A stretch of 64,000 bases of DNA from Candidatus Accumulibacter sp. ACC003 (GTDB lineage Bacteria; Pseudomonadota; Gammaproteobacteria; Burkholderiales; Rhodocyclaceae): assembly GCF_907163085.1 (NCBI RefSeq), contig NZ_CAJQTX010000010.1, positions 1 to 64,000 of the forward strand. The letters are read 5' to 3'. Shown one piece after another: positions 54,979-64,000 of the stretch. The position numbers and the translations under genes are program-made. Position 1 is the stretch's first letter, and each line of letters starts with the position of its first letter. The notes below the pieces were generated by a model. That model made no database searches, was not told where the DNA came from, and was given only the letters and a program-made list of their open reading frames with translations.

Positions 54979-56817
54979 ATGTCCCGCGCCATTCGTAACA
55001 TCGCCATCATTGCCCACGTCGACCACGGCAAGACGACCCTGGTCGACAAGCTGCTGGTCCAGGCCGGCACCTTCTCCGCGCACCATCACGTCACCGAGCG
55101 GATGATGGATTCGAACGACCTCGAGAAGGAACGCGGGATCACCATTCTGGCCAAGAACCTGGCCGTCGACTACGCCGGCGTGCACATCAACATCGTCGAC
55201 ACGCCGGGTCACGCCGACTTCGGCGGCGAAGTCGAACGCGTCCTGTCGATGGTCGATGGCGTGCTGCTGCTGGTCGACGCCGTCGAAGGCCCAATGCCGC
55301 AGACGCGCTTCGTCACCAAGAAGGCGTTGGCTCTCGGCTTGAAACCGATCGTCGTGGTCAACAAGATCGACCGCGACGGCGCGCGGCCCGACTGGGTCGT
55401 CGATCACACCTTCGACCTCTTCGACAAGCTCGGCGCCAACGACGAACAGCTCGACTTCCCGGTGCTTTACGCGTCCGCCCTCAATGGCTACGCAACGCTC
55501 GATCTGGCGCAGCCGTCAGCCGACATGCGGCCGATGTTCGAGACCATTCTCAAATACGTCTCGCCGCCGCACGCCGACGAGATCGATGGGCCGCTGCAAC
55601 TGCAGATTTCCGCTCTCGATTACTCCAGCTACGTTGGCCGCATCGGCATTGGCCGCTTGCAGCGTGGTCGCCTGCGGCAAGCACAACAGGTGCTGGTGAT
55701 GTACGGCCAGGCCGATGCCGACGGCAAATTCGAGCACGGCTCACCAAAGACCGCCAAGGTCAATCAAGTATTCGGTTTCCAGGGCCTCGAACGGGTATCC
55801 CTTGAAGAAGCCGTCGCCGGCGACATCGTGCTGGTGACCGGCATCGAGGACCTGTCGATCGGCTGCACGATCACCTCGATCGACGAGCCCGAAGCACTGC
55901 CGATGCTGCGCATCGATGAACCGACGCTGAACATGACCTTCATGGTCAACAACTCGCCCTACGCCGGTACCGAGGGCAAGTTCGTCACCAGTCGGCAGAT
56001 CGGCGAGCGCCTGCGCAAGGAGTTGCTGACCAACATGGCGCTGCGCGTCGAGGAAACATCCGAGAGCGACAGCTTCCTGGTTTCCGGACGCGGCGAACTG
56101 CACTTGACGATCCTGCTCGAGACCATGCGACGCGAAGGCTACGAACTGGCGGTGGGCCGACCGCGGGTGATCATCAAGGAGATCGACGGCGAGGCCTGCG
56201 AGCCCTACGAAATGCTCACCCTCGACGTGGAAGAGGCGCATCAGGGCGGCGTCATGGAAGCGCTCGGCTATCGTCGCGGTGACCTGCAGGACATGTCTTC
56301 CGACGGCCGCGGCCGCGTCCGCCTCGAATACCGAATTCCGGCGCGTGGCCTGATCGGTTTCCAGGGCGAATTCCTCAACCTGACCCGCGGCACCGGCTTG
56401 ATCAGCCACGTTTTCGACGAATACGCGCCGGTCAAGGGCGACATCCCGGGCCGCCGCAACGGCGTCCTGATCTCGGCCGAAAGAGGCGAAGCGGTCGCCT
56501 ATTCGCTATGGAAACTGCAGGACCGTGGGCGAATGTTCAGCAGTCCCGGCGACCGACTCTACGAGGGAATGATCATCGGCATTCACAGCCGCGAGAACGA
56601 CCTGGTGGTCAATCCGATCAAGGGCAAGCAACTGACCAACGTTCGCGCCTCGGGAACCGACGAAGCGGTTCGTCTGGTGACGCCGGTCGCGCTGACGCTC
56701 GAGTCGGCGGTCGAATTCATCGCCGACGACGAACTGGTCGAGATTACCCCGAAGAGCATCCGCATCCGCAAGCGCCTGCTCACCGACAACGAACGCCGCC
56801 GGGCATCACGCGACTGA
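54979..56817 (+). CDS. typA: Ribosome-associated GTPase TypA/BipA
   Basis: The 612-residue translation-factor GTPase has G1 AHVDHGKT, G2 in EKERGITI, G3 [16 protein letters not shown]4 [10 protein letters not shown] and G5 YASALNG. Domains II, III and V and the BipA-specific C-terminus ([15 protein letters not shown]) follow. Length is standard. It acts on ribosomes under stress. It is 80 bases after the hemoglobin gene and probably has its own promoter. Confidence 0.96.
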   Translation: MSRAIRNIAIIAHVDHGKTTLVDKLLVQAGTFSAHHHVTERMMDSNDLEKERGITILAKNLAVDYAGVHINIVDTPGHADFGGEVERVLSMVDGVLLLVDAVEGPMPQTRFVTKKALALGLKPIVVVNKIDRDGARPDWVVDHTFDLFDKLGANDEQLDFPVLYASALNGYATLDLAQPSADMRPMFETILKYVSPPHADEIDGPLQLQISALDYSSYVGRIGIGRLQRGRLRQAQQVLVMYGQADADGKFEHGSPKTAKVNQVFGFQGLERVSLEEAVAGDIVLVTGIEDLSIGCTITSIDEPEALPMLRIDEPTLNMTFMVNNSPYAGTEGKFVTSRQIGERLRKELLTNMALRVEETSESDSFLVSGRGELHLTILLETMRREGYELAVGRPRVIIKEIDGEACEPYEMLTLDVEEAHQGGVMEALGYRRGDLQDMSSDGRGRVRLEYRIPARGLIGFQGEFLNLTRGTGLISHVFDEYAPVKGDIPGRRNGVLISAERGEAVAYSLWKLQDRGRMFSSPGDRLYEGMIIGIHSRENDLVVNPIKGKQLTNVRASGTDEAVRLVTPVALTLESAVEFIADDELVEITPKSIRIRKRLLTDNERRRASRD

Positions 56818-56836
56818 GCGAAGGCTTTTTCTTACC

Positions 56837-56862
56837 GGCGGCAGAGCGGGACGCTTGCCGCC
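56837..56862. terminator. Hairpin between convergent typA and the SDR gene
   Basis: GGCGGCA and TGCCGCC pair around a 12-base loop, 20 bases after the typA stop. No T-run follows, so a terminator role is only likely from position. Confidence 0.35.
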
Positions 56863-56875
56863 CTGAGACGCCCGA

Positions 56876-57991
56876 CTACGATCGCGCGCTGCTCTCCAGG
56901 TAGTAGCCGAGCACTTGCTGAAGGTACTGTTCGGGTAGCGGCACGGCGATCCCGGCGGCCGCCAGGAGTTCCTGCGTGCGATGGTTGGCAAAGGTCTGCT
57001 CGGTGGCCAGGTAATCGAGGAAGACCGGCAGCGTCTTTACCGCCCGCCTGGCGTCGGCCGGCATCAGCAAACTGGCCGCGCTCAGGAGCTTGCTGAAAAC
57101 ACCGGTCGGCAGGTTAACCAGGCGCGGCACGCGGCGTCCGGCCAGAGTAAAGGCACGGCGAACGCTTTCGCGCAAGGGCTCCAGAGCCAACGCCATTGTT
57201 GGTCCCGAACACGAATGAATGATGCGACCGGTGCTGGCCGTCGTCGTGCTCGACCAGGCGATGGCCCTGGCGACGTAGTCGGCAGGAACAATGTCCAGAC
57301 GCGCGCCACCGAAATTCGGCGACAGGCCAAGGGTGCGCCTGCCCGAGAGGAATTCGCACAAGTGGTAGAAAACCTGAAAATGGATGATCCGGCCATTGCC
57401 GCTGTCGCCGACGACCATGCTCGGCCGATGCACGGTTAGCGGCAGACCGCGTTCGAGCTCGAGGCGAACGACGTCCTCGGCTTCGGCCTTGGCCTGCTCG
57501 TAAGTGTTGTGAAAATCGCGGGCGCCGCTCAGCCATTCTTCTGGAACGTAGCCGTGCGTGCGTCCGCCGACGCCGACGGTACTGACGAACTCGACTTTCG
57601 CCAATAGCGGGCAAGCGTGCGCCAGCGCGATGATGTAGCGCGCCGAGTCAATCGACGAGTGGCGTGCCTGTTCGATCGGCAGGTTCATCCGGACGTTACC
57701 CGCGCTGTGCACGATGTGCGTGCACTCGGCAGCCAGCTGGCGATAGTCGGCGTCGTCGACGCCCAGGCGCGGCCGCGTCACGTCGCCGCGTAGAGCGCGC
57801 ACGCGCTGGCGAGCCGTATCAGCGGCGCCGATCTGCCAGAAGCGATAGAGCGACTCGAGGCGTGCCGCCAGATCATCGTTCGACGCTGCCCGCAACAGCA
57901 AGCTGAGACGCGTTTCCGGATCGCGCAGCAGGACCGGAATCAGCGCGCTGCCGATGGCGCCGGTGGCGCCGCTTATGAAGTAGTTTTTCAT
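56876..57991 (-). CDS. NAD(P)-dependent reductase of the fatty-acyl/thioester reductase type
   Basis: Starting at the ATG at 57991, which overlaps the ligase stop (ATGA), gives 371 residues. The Rossmann motif is GATGAIGSAL. The core shows THIVHSAGNVRMNLPIEQAR (the NAD_binding_4 pattern) and the active-site Tyr/Lys in NTYEQAKAEAE. The downstream part GARLDIVPADYVARAI is also characteristic. Thioester or acyl-CoA reductases of this group release an aldehyde from an acyl-carrier or CoA ester. The direct coupling to an acyl-CoA ligase fits such a reaction. The substrate is unknown. Confidence 0.8.
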   Translation of the reverse strand: MKNYFISGATGAIGSALIPVLLRDPETRLSLLLRAASNDDLAARLESLYRFWQIGAADTARQRVRALRGDVTRPRLGVDDADYRQLAAECTHIVHSAGNVRMNLPIEQARHSSIDSARYIIALAHACPLLAKVEFVSTVGVGGRTHGYVPEEWLSGARDFHNTYEQAKAEAEDVVRLELERGLPLTVHRPSMVVGDSGNGRIIHFQVFYHLCEFLSGRRTLGLSPNFGGARLDIVPADYVARAIAWSSTTTASTGRIIHSCSGPTMALALEPLRESVRRAFTLAGRRVPRLVNLPTGVFSKLLSAASLLMPADARRAVKTLPVFLDYLATEQTFANHRTQELLAAAGIAVPLPEQYLQQVLGYYLESSARS

Positions 57992-59811
57992 GATCGGCAA
58001 TAGAAGTTGCGGGTGTCCTCGCTCCAGGCTTCAGCAGCGCCGTGAGCGTCGTCGAGGAGAACAAAGAGGTCGCGCAAGGCCGCGGCGAACCTCGCTTCGA
58101 TAACCTGCCGACGCAGTTTCAAATTGCTCGTCAGATCGCCGTCGGCGATGCTCAACGGCTGCGCGCTGATCAGCAGTCCGGCCGGCCGCTGGTACGCCGG
58201 CAGAGGCTCGCTGGCGGCGGCTACCTGCGCCCGCAGGCTGGTGAACGATTCTCGCTCGCCGGCCTGCCACGCCGCGTCGCTGACCACCAATAGCGCGACG
58301 GGTTGCGGGCGACTGCGGCCGAAAAGAACGGCGTGCTCCACCTGTGACACCTGCTGCAGCCGGCCTTCGATCGCTGCAGGGCATATACGGCGCCCCGTCG
58401 AGGTCTTGAAGATCTCGGACTTGCGGCCGATCAGGGTAATGAAACCGTCGGCGTCGATGCTCGCGAAGTCGCCGCTTGCCAGGTAAGCATCGCCGTCAAG
58501 CTGCACTTCAAGGGCCGTCCCAGCGTCGCCCAGGTAACCCGAGAACACGCCGGGACCGCGGACCAGCAATTCGCCGTCGTCGGCCAGACGCACGTCGCTG
58601 CCTGGCAAAGCCTGGCCAACGGTGCCGAAGCGGAAACAGTCGGGCCGATTGAGTGACACCGGAATGATATTTTCACTGAGGCCATAAGCTTCGAGGATCG
58701 GCAGGCCCATCGCGTGAAAGCGTTCGAGCAGCCACACCGGCATCGGCGCCGAACCGCTGATCATGAAGCGCAGAGCGCGACCGAGAACGTTGCGCAGCTT
58801 GCCGAGCGCCAACCAGTTGGCCATCGCGAACTGCATCTCGAGGAGCAGATCTGGCGGCTCGCCGGCACGCTTCGCGCGGGCCCGCCGATCCCCCACCGAC
58901 AAGGCCCAGCGCACCAGTTCCTGTTGCCAGGCGGGCTGCTGCGCGATGACCTCCTCGATTCCGGCATGCAGCTTCTCGAAAAAGCGCGGGACGCCGATGA
59001 ACAGCGTGGGTTCGATGCTCTTGACGTAGCGCATCACTTCACGCGGATCGGCGACGTAGTAGGTCTGCGCGCCACGACCGATGGCGCTCAGATTGATCAT
59101 GCGCTGAAAGAGGTTCGACAACGGCAACCAGCACGCCAGACGACTGCCTTCAACGACTTCAGGGTAGGCAGCGAGAATCGCTGCGGCGGCGAGACACATC
59201 TGCCGATGGCTGTACTCGATCCCCTTGGGCTCGCCGGTCGTCCCCGAGGTAAAAATGATCGTCGCCGTGGCGTCCGCCTGCGCTAGATTCCAGTCCTCTT
59301 CGGCCGCCGTCTCGGCGAGTATTTCTTCGAGCGAGACGATGCCCGCGGCCCCGCCCTCGGCGACATCGAGACAGATCACGAAACGAAGGCGCTGCCTGAG
59401 CGCATCGTCAAACCTGTCGAGCTGCGACGGCTGAGCGAGTACCAGGCCGGCGAAGTCGCAGCCACGTGCCAACTCGCGCAAGTGTTCGTCGAGAGCGTAG
59501 GGATCAAGGCCAACAGCGACGCCGCCCGCGGCAAGAACGCCAAGCTGTGCGAAGTCCCACTCGCGACAACTCGGCGCCATGATGCCGACCCGCTCGCCGC
59601 CGGCCAGGCCAAGCTTCCTGAAACCAACGCTGAGCGTGGCGACGGCCTCGCGATAGGCCCGCCAGGTAGTCCCCAGCCACTCACCACCGGCCGACGGCAG
59701 CTGACGCAGCGCGATAGCGTCCGGGGTCCGCAGGCTGCGGGCGTGCAAAATCCCGGGAACGGTCCAGCCGCTGCTTTCGATCGCCGCATCACGAACGGGC
59801 ACACTACTCAC
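57988..59811 (-). CDS. AMP-dependent long-chain acyl-CoA ligase
   Basis: A GTG at 59811 overlaps the upstream stop and starts (M)SSVPVRDAAIESSGWTVPG, about 607 residues. An alternative start at 59886 lies within the preceding gene. The adenylate-forming signatures are P-loop IIFTSGTTGEPKGIEYSHRQ, GLPILEAYGLSENIIPVSL, YLASGDFASIDADGFITLIG and IGRKSEIFKTSTGRRI. The group resembles eukaryote-like long-chain fatty acyl-CoA synthetases. Its product could feed the coupled reductase gene. Confidence 0.9.
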   Translation of the reverse strand: MSSVPVRDAAIESSGWTVPGILHARSLRTPDAIALRQLPSAGGEWLGTTWRAYREAVATLSVGFRKLGLAGGERVGIMAPSCREWDFAQLGVLAAGGVAVGLDPYALDEHLRELARGCDFAGLVLAQPSQLDRFDDALRQRLRFVICLDVAEGGAAGIVSLEEILAETAAEEDWNLAQADATATIIFTSGTTGEPKGIEYSHRQMCLAAAAILAAYPEVVEGSRLACWLPLSNLFQRMINLSAIGRGAQTYYVADPREVMRYVKSIEPTLFIGVPRFFEKLHAGIEEVIAQQPAWQQELVRWALSVGDRRARAKRAGEPPDLLLEMQFAMANWLALGKLRNVLGRALRFMISGSAPMPVWLLERFHAMGLPILEAYGLSENIIPVSLNRPDCFRFGTVGQALPGSDVRLADDGELLVRGPGVFSGYLGDAGTALEVQLDGDAYLASGDFASIDADGFITLIGRKSEIFKTSTGRRICPAAIEGRLQQVSQVEHAVLFGRSRPQPVALLVVSDAAWQAGERESFTSLRAQVAAASEPLPAYQRPAGLLISAQPLSIADGDLTSNLKLRRQVIEARFAAALRDLFVLLDDAHGAAEAWSEDTRNFYCRS

Positions 59812-60937
59812 GCTCGCCCTCGGCACGCGCGGCTGGCCCTGGCGAGTCGGCTGCTGCGCGCGGCTCGAGGACCGGGTCATAAGCACCGCGCGGTCTGGTG
59901 ATCCGCAAATCGTCGGCCGTCAAGCCCAGCCAGTTCATGCTGCGGGTCACCTCGCGGCCCGGACCAACCCGGTTGCGGATCAGGAAGTCGACTACCGGGC
60001 CCATCACCTGCCAGTAGCGACGGTTGGCCTTGCCGTGCCGAATCAGGCTGGAAAACTCGGGTGCGTACGGGTTGTAGCCAAAAGTCAGGAGGTCCGAATA
60101 CATCAGCAACCAGTTGATCGGGTAGTTGCTGTGAATCGGGTTGGCGTGCTTGCTCGACGCCACCAGGCCAAGATCAACGACCTTGCGCATGATTTCCTCC
60201 TGGTTGTACGGCCAGGCATGAAAAGGCGCGAGGTAGCGCGGCACCTGCGTTCCCGGCGGATAGCTGCGCGGGTTGTAGAAGCGACCCAGATCGTCGGCGC
60301 TGAACTCACCGCAGTTCGCCAGCTCCGGCGGCGTCCAGTCGGTCTCGCAGAGCAGCTGCCGCGAGAACTCGTAGAGCATGCGCTCGGGCTCGGGTTGGCC
60401 GGGCGAGTAGCCAGCCAGCACCAGCGGGATGCCTTTGGCGATCGCCAGCTTGATCGCGTCGCCTTCGAACAGCGGCGCATAGACGTAGGACAGTGTGTAG
60501 ACCGCACCGCGCTCTTCCTGATTGCACAGCAGATAGCGGAAGATGTTCTTGTAGAAATCCGGCGCGGGCGAATAGCTGATGTGATGGATATTCAACTTGC
60601 CGAGCGCGCGCTTGATGTTGTCCCAGGCCAGCGCCGGGATGTTGATGTCAACCGTGAACGCCAACACCTTGAGTTTGAGTTCAACGGCCAGCCGGTAAAG
60701 AAGATAGATGCTGTCCTTGCCACCGCTGAGCGGTACCAGGCAATCGTACTCGCCCTGCCCTCGGCACTCGAGCAGGGTGTTCTCGAAATCGGCCTCGTAC
60801 GCGCGGCGAGCTTCTTCCGTCCTGGCGGTCGTCGCCGCCAGCGAGCTTTCGTCGCGACACAGATTGCAGACGCCGTCGGGGGACAGCGATACGCCGGGGA
60901 CACGATCTGGCACCAGACACTTGGTGCATCTCTTCAT
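59804..60937 (-). CDS. PP-loop N-acetyl-sugar amidotransferase-like protein
   Basis: The ATG at 60937 has GGAGA upstream and gives 377 residues. Two CXXC pairs (C4/C7 and C24/C27) make a zinc ribbon. The ATP-pyrophosphatase P-loop is SGGKDS at 71-76. The remainder (AGYSPGQPEPERMLYEFSRQ, then LAPFHAWPYNQEEIMRKVVD) matches WbpG/PseA-type N-acetyl-sugar amidotransferases. Those install an amidino group on a sugar using ammonia from a HisH-like partner; no such gene is beside it. It is instead coupled by overlap to an acyl-CoA ligase, so its acceptor may differ. Confidence 0.82.
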   Translation of the reverse strand: MKRCTKCLVPDRVPGVSLSPDGVCNLCRDESSLAATTARTEEARRAYEADFENTLLECRGQGEYDCLVPLSGGKDSIYLLYRLAVELKLKVLAFTVDINIPALAWDNIKRALGKLNIHHISYSPAPDFYKNIFRYLLCNQEERGAVYTLSYVYAPLFEGDAIKLAIAKGIPLVLAGYSPGQPEPERMLYEFSRQLLCETDWTPPELANCGEFSADDLGRFYNPRSYPPGTQVPRYLAPFHAWPYNQEEIMRKVVDLGLVASSKHANPIHSNYPINWLLMYSDLLTFGYNPYAPEFSSLIRHGKANRRYWQVMGPVVDFLIRNRVGPGREVTRSMNWLGLTADDLRITRPRGAYDPVLEPRAAADSPGPAARAEGERE

Positions 60938-61402
60938 TGTAATTTCTCCACAGCCGGTGAACAGCGAGCCGGCCAGCGTAGCACGGTCGAGCAACGGCTT
61001 GCCCGCGGCGCGACTTCAGCGGCTGCCAGCATCGCTGCGTCGCCAACGCGACCTGGACGGCATCCAGCCCACCAGCGGCCGATGTGCCCCTGCCATCCAG
61101 ATCCCTGGTGAAACATTGGGCGAGCGATCGCGGGGCCGCGAAACCCCAGGGCCTTGAGCGAATGAGCGCGCCAGCGACTCGCCGATTCGGCTCACCCAGC
61201 GGCCGGCGAGCTTGCCCTGGTGATTCCGGGCAAGCCTCCCAGGAGCTTTGGACTGCTCAATATTCGGGCAAGAACGGCGAATTGTCCACATCCTCGCCGC
61301 GTTCACGGTCAATACGCGACTCCCGAGGAACGATCTTGTACTCGACGCGCCGGCCAGACTTGCCTGCGCTTGGCCCTCGCCCATGTTTGGCATCCGGCGA
61401 CG
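60938..61402. other. Gap upstream of the amidotransferase operon
   Basis: This 465-base stretch has no gene with a recognizable motif. The promoter of the three-gene operon should lie near its left end. I found no tRNA, terminator or notable repeat. Confidence 0.4.
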
Positions 61403-62014
61403 TCAGCTGCTCGCCGCGCCCGGCGCGGCGCGCCTGAACTGCTCGGCGAAAGCCGTCACCGCTGGGAAGAACTCGAGAAAGTCGCTCTCGAAGTCGCCGT
61501 AGCCACCGGCCAGCTCGCTACCCGCACCGGCCATGGTGTTGCGACGACTGACGCGGTGCACGGCAATCCGATCGATTGCCCGACCGACCGCGGCTGCTTC
61601 AAGATAGCCGGCAAGCCAGTCTTCCCGGCGCATCGTGGGCAGGATCCGCGCCAGACGTTCGGGCAACGAGCGCTGCCCCAGCAGTAGGTAAACCCCGGCC
61701 GCAAAGGCTGCTAGTGGCTGTTCGGAAAAACGCCGCCAGTGCACCGCCAGAAAGTGGTCGTAGAACATGTCGATAATGACTCCACCATAGCGGCGGCGGC
61801 CGGCGCTGAGCCGCTGCCGGCTGCGGCGGAAAGCGGCATGCGCGTCGGCGAAACTGTCGATTCGCCGGTGCAGAACGAGGCCGCGCACGACGGCGGCGCT
61901 CAGTCCCGGTGGCGCCGGCAGCAGCGGTCCCTTGACGAAATCACCGAGCAAGCCGCCCAGTCCGCAAGTCGTCGTCCGGGCCGGCCAGCAGCGCGTGCGC
62001 CAGATAGTTCACGA
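61403..62014 (-). CDS. acpH: Acyl-carrier-protein phosphodiesterase (AcpH), one frameshift
   Basis: A GTG at 62014 starts (M)NYLAHALLAGPDDDLR, the typical AcpH beginning. An extra base near 61961 then breaks the frame. Reading from 61951 continues as LGDFVKGPLLPAPPGLSAAV. The rest has the family features GLVLHRRIDSFADAHAAFR and IIDMFYDHFLAVHW. AcpH removes the phosphopantetheine arm from ACP. Corrected length is about 203 residues. Without the correction only a 182-residue frame is seen. It overlaps the DUF3301 gene by six bases. Confidence 0.82.
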
Positions 62015-62386
62015 CGGCAGTCGAGGAAAGGGCCGCGGCGGCGCTTCGCCGACGTTCGCCACCGACTGCAAACCGAAGCCCTGCGCACGCGGCAGGTGCA
62101 ACAACAGCAGCTCGCTGCCCAGGAGAGTGACCTGGCCCGTACGCCGATTGTCGCCGGTGTCGCTGTACTCGAAACGATAGACGCGACGCCAGCGCAGGCG
62201 GCCCTCGTCGTCGCGAGCGGGACGCAGCGACGCCAGCGCGACGGTGTCGTCAAGGAGCTGCAGATCGTCGGCATCACACGCCGCGCGCACGGCGCGAATG
62301 CCCGCCTCACGTGCCCTGAAGCTGTCCAGCCATAGCCAGCCGGCGGCGAGCATGCCGAGCAGGCTGAGGATTTCCATCCACGGCAT
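62009..62386 (-). CDS. DUF3301 small membrane-anchored protein
   Basis: The ATG at 62386 gives MPWMEILSLLGMLAAGWLWL, a single N-terminal helix, followed by DSFRAREAGIRAVRAACDAD and WRRVYRFEYSDTGDNRRTGQ. This is the DUF3301 pattern of about 110-125 residues; function is unknown. A much longer upstream frame lacks the pattern and overlaps the promoter region of the tolC-like gene. It is coupled to acpH. Confidence 0.82.
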   Translation of the reverse strand: MPWMEILSLLGMLAAGWLWLDSFRAREAGIRAVRAACDADDLQLLDDTVALASLRPARDDEGRLRWRRVYRFEYSDTGDNRRTGQVTLLGSELLLLHLPRAQGFGLQSVANVGEAPPRPFPRLPS

Positions 62387-62625
62387 CAGCGGCCTCTGGC
62401 GCCGACGCCGGCAGCGCGCGGCAAAATGCGCCCGATGCCGCGACGACGCCGAGCGGTCTGGAGGGCAAAAATTCCAAAAGAGGTGCTCTGACGTGTCACT
62501 TTGAAAGTCCCTGGTGTGCTTAGTCGCCAACCGCGTCGATCGCCGCTGGCAAGTGCATGTTGCAAGAACAGCGGCAGAACGCCCGCTCTGACACGAAGCG
62601 GCATGGCGATCAACGGCAGCTTGGC

Positions 62626-62631
62626 TATACT
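62626..62631 (+). promoter_or_regulatory. -10-like TATACT next to the TolC-family start
   Basis: TATACT ends eight bases before the ATG at 62640. If used, transcription would start within a few bases of the ATG, giving a leaderless or nearly leaderless mRNA. No Shine-Dalgarno is visible. Confidence 0.35.
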
Positions 62632-62639
62632 AGCGAAAA

Positions 62640-64000
62640 ATGGCTCCCACCACATCCCGATCGCTGCCCGACCGCGCGGCGCCACTCCTGATCGCCTCCG
62701 CCGCACTGTTTGCCGCCCTTCCTGCCGCCCTTCCTGCCGACCTGGCTGCTCGCGATGCGAGTGATCCGTTTGCCACCAGCGCGCTCGTTCCGCCGCGCCC
62801 GGCCTTGGCGCTCGCCGGTCCGGACAGCGCTCAGCGGCCGTGTCAGGCGCTACCCGCCGACGTCGCCTATGGCGTTGTCGAAGTCGTCGACCTGGCGCTG
62901 TGCAAGAATCCGAGCACCCGCGAAGTGTGGTCGATCGCGCGCGTGCAGACGGCGCAGGTCGGTCTGGCGCAGGCCGAGTTCCTGCCAACGCTCGATGGCC
63001 GCGTCGGCGCCAGCCGCGTCGCCATCGATTCGCGCCGCGCCAATCAGCGCAGTGCGGCGCTGACGCTGTCGTGGCTGCTGGTCGACTTTGGCGCACGCTC
63101 GGCGAACCTCGAAGCCGCCCGGCAGTTGCTCAGTGCCGCGGCGGCGACGCTCGACGCGACTGTGCAAAGCGTCTTCCTCAGCGCCCTGCAGGCGTACTAC
63201 ACGACGCAGGCCGCGCGCGCGGCGGTCGTCGCCGCGCTGGAATCGGAAAAAGCGAGCCACGAGAGCCTGTCGGCGGCCGAGGTTCGCTACCGGGTCGGCA
63301 GCGGCACGCCGGCGGACCGCCTGCAGGCGCAAACCGCCTGGTCACAGGCAGCGCTCAACCGCATCAGGACCGAGGGCCTGCTGCGCACCTCCTTTGGCCG
63401 GCTGGCCAAGGTCATGGGCCTCGACGCCAACCAGCCGCTGCACCTCGACGAGATTCCGGCGGCCGTACCCGACGCGGCATTCGACCGCGGCGTCGCCGCC
63501 CTGATCGAGCAGGCGCGCCGGCAGCGACCCGAGATGAAAGCCGCCGAAGCCGAGCTGAAAGCCGCGCAAGCCGGTATCGACTACGCGCGTGCTGCCGGCC
63601 GGCCAACGATCTCGCTGAGCGCCGGGCCGCAATGGCAAGACCTCGGCGAACTGTCGAACCACGGCAATTCGATTGGACTGACGCTCAGCGTGCCGATCTT
63701 CTCGGGTTTCAACACCACCTACAAGGTCCGCGCCGCCGAGGCCAGAAGCGACGTCCAGACGGCGCGCCTCGACAACACCAGCCAGCAGGTCGCGCTGGAC
63801 GTCTGGGAAACGTATCAGAGCCTGAGCACGGCCAGCGAGACGATCCGTCGTTCGGCCGACCTGCTGGCCAGCGCCGAGCAGTCCGAGCGCGTCGCGCTCG
63901 GCCGCTACAAGGCCGGTGTCGGCAACATTCTCGACGTCCTCAACGCCCAGAGCGCACTCGCCGCCGCCCGTCTGCAGCGCATCCAGGCGATGCTCGACTG
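62640..64000 (+). CDS. TolC-family outer-membrane efflux/secretion channel, cut by the window edge
   Basis: The ATG at 62640 is the first possible start after an in-frame TAG at 62631. It begins a signal peptide (MAPTTSRSLPDRAAPLLIAS, hydrophobic to about residue 32). The frame stays open for 453 codons to the end of the window. TolC/CyaE-type features are YGVVEVVDLALCKNPSTREV, QVGLAQAEFLPTLDGRVGAS and, in the second repeat, GLTLSVPIFSGFNTTYKVRA and LGRYKAGVGNILDVLNAQSA. It is a trimeric channel for a pump or a type I secretion system, the partners of which would lie beyond the window. Confidence 0.9.
   Translation, partial: MAPTTSRSLPDRAAPLLIASAALFAALPAALPADLAARDASDPFATSALVPPRPALALAGPDSAQRPCQALPADVAYGVVEVVDLALCKNPSTREVWSIARVQTAQVGLAQAEFLPTLDGRVGASRVAIDSRRANQRSAALTLSWLLVDFGARSANLEAARQLLSAAAATLDATVQSVFLSALQAYYTTQAARAAVVAALESEKASHESLSAAEVRYRVGSGTPADRLQAQTAWSQAALNRIRTEGLLRTSFGRLAKVMGLDANQPLHLDEIPAAVPDAAFDRGVAALIEQARRQRPEMKAAEAELKAAQAGIDYARAAGRPTISLSAGPQWQDLGELSNHGNSIGLTLSVPIFSGFNTTYKVRAAEARSDVQTARLDNTSQQVALDVWETYQSLSTASETIRRSADLLASAEQSERVALGRYKAGVGNILDVLNAQSALAAARLQRIQAMLD

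Noticed and set aside
1-64000. tRNA, rRNA, CRISPR array, complete insertion sequence or prophage
   Set aside because: No T-loop GTTCGANTC pattern in a cloverleaf context, ribosomal core sequence, regularly spaced repeat-spacer array or intact transposase was seen by eye. A covariance-model search would be decisive.

Overview
The window is GC-rich DNA, densely packed with genes, from a Gram-negative proteobacterium. Outer-membrane factors, an RND pump, ubiquinone genes, lipoproteins and a polyhydroxyalkanoate phasin all point that way. A Pho regulon with a high-affinity phosphate transporter, a PPK2 polyphosphate kinase, a phasin and a Mrp antiporter together suggest a betaproteobacterium of the Rhodocyclales type, for example a polyphosphate accumulator like Candidatus Accumulibacter. 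That placement is an inference from gene content, not from a marker gene.

Layout. 1-3722 (-): a periplasmic-sensing PAS/GAF/GGDEF/EAL protein whose 3' half is broken by several single-base shifts. 3.8-15.2 kb (-): a small membrane protein, ubiD, an alpha/beta hydrolase, a class II-type cytochrome c joined to ubiA, a DUF2339 polytopic protein, an MFS-PlsC fusion, an amidohydrolase and an ArsR regulator. 15.5 kb (+): yidB. 16.0-22.8 kb (-): phoU-phoB-phoR followed by pstS-pstC-pstA-pstB. 22.8-25.07 kb: an accessory patch with little coding sequence, holding a HicAB-like pair with altered key residues, an integrase remnant and a 42-bp tandem repeat. 25.07-30.97 kb (+): a tripartite RND efflux system. 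31.1-35.1 kb: ppk2, an unknown 342-residue protein and a SulP transporter. 35.4-38.7 kb (+): a small lipoprotein, a DASS dicarboxylate-type transporter and a GltI-like binding protein ended by a strong terminator. 38.8-41.6 kb (-): gabT and gabD. 42.1-45.6 kb: a universal stress protein, ecotin, a lipoprotein and a secreted protein. 45.9-53.1 kb (+): a Mrp Na+/H+ antiporter operon (fused AB, then C-G) overlapping a CBS/DUF294 nucleotidyltransferase gene. 53.2-56.8 kb: a phasin with a palindromic upstream site, a truncated hemoglobin and typA. 56.9-60.9 kb (-): a compact three-gene operon of a PP-loop amidotransferase, an acyl-CoA ligase and a fatty-acyl reductase-like SDR. 61.4-62.4 kb (-): acpH and a DUF3301 gene. 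62.6 kb to the end (+): a TolC-family outer-membrane protein cut by the window edge.

How the parts fit. PhoR/PhoB/PhoU with PstSCAB sense and import phosphate, and PPK2 interconverts polyphosphate and nucleotides. The phasin coats PHA granules. GltI, GabT, GabD and the DASS carrier could form a glutamate/GABA/succinate theme. The Mrp complex exchanges Na+ for H+.

A general caution: about ten otherwise ordinary genes carry one or more single-base frameshifts, nearly all of them extra bases and several in short homopolymers. These are more likely assembly or sequencing errors than biological decay. No exotic system is obvious. The most unusual items are the 42-bp repeat with its open frame, the decaying HicAB/integrase patch, and the amidotransferase-ligase-reductase operon.
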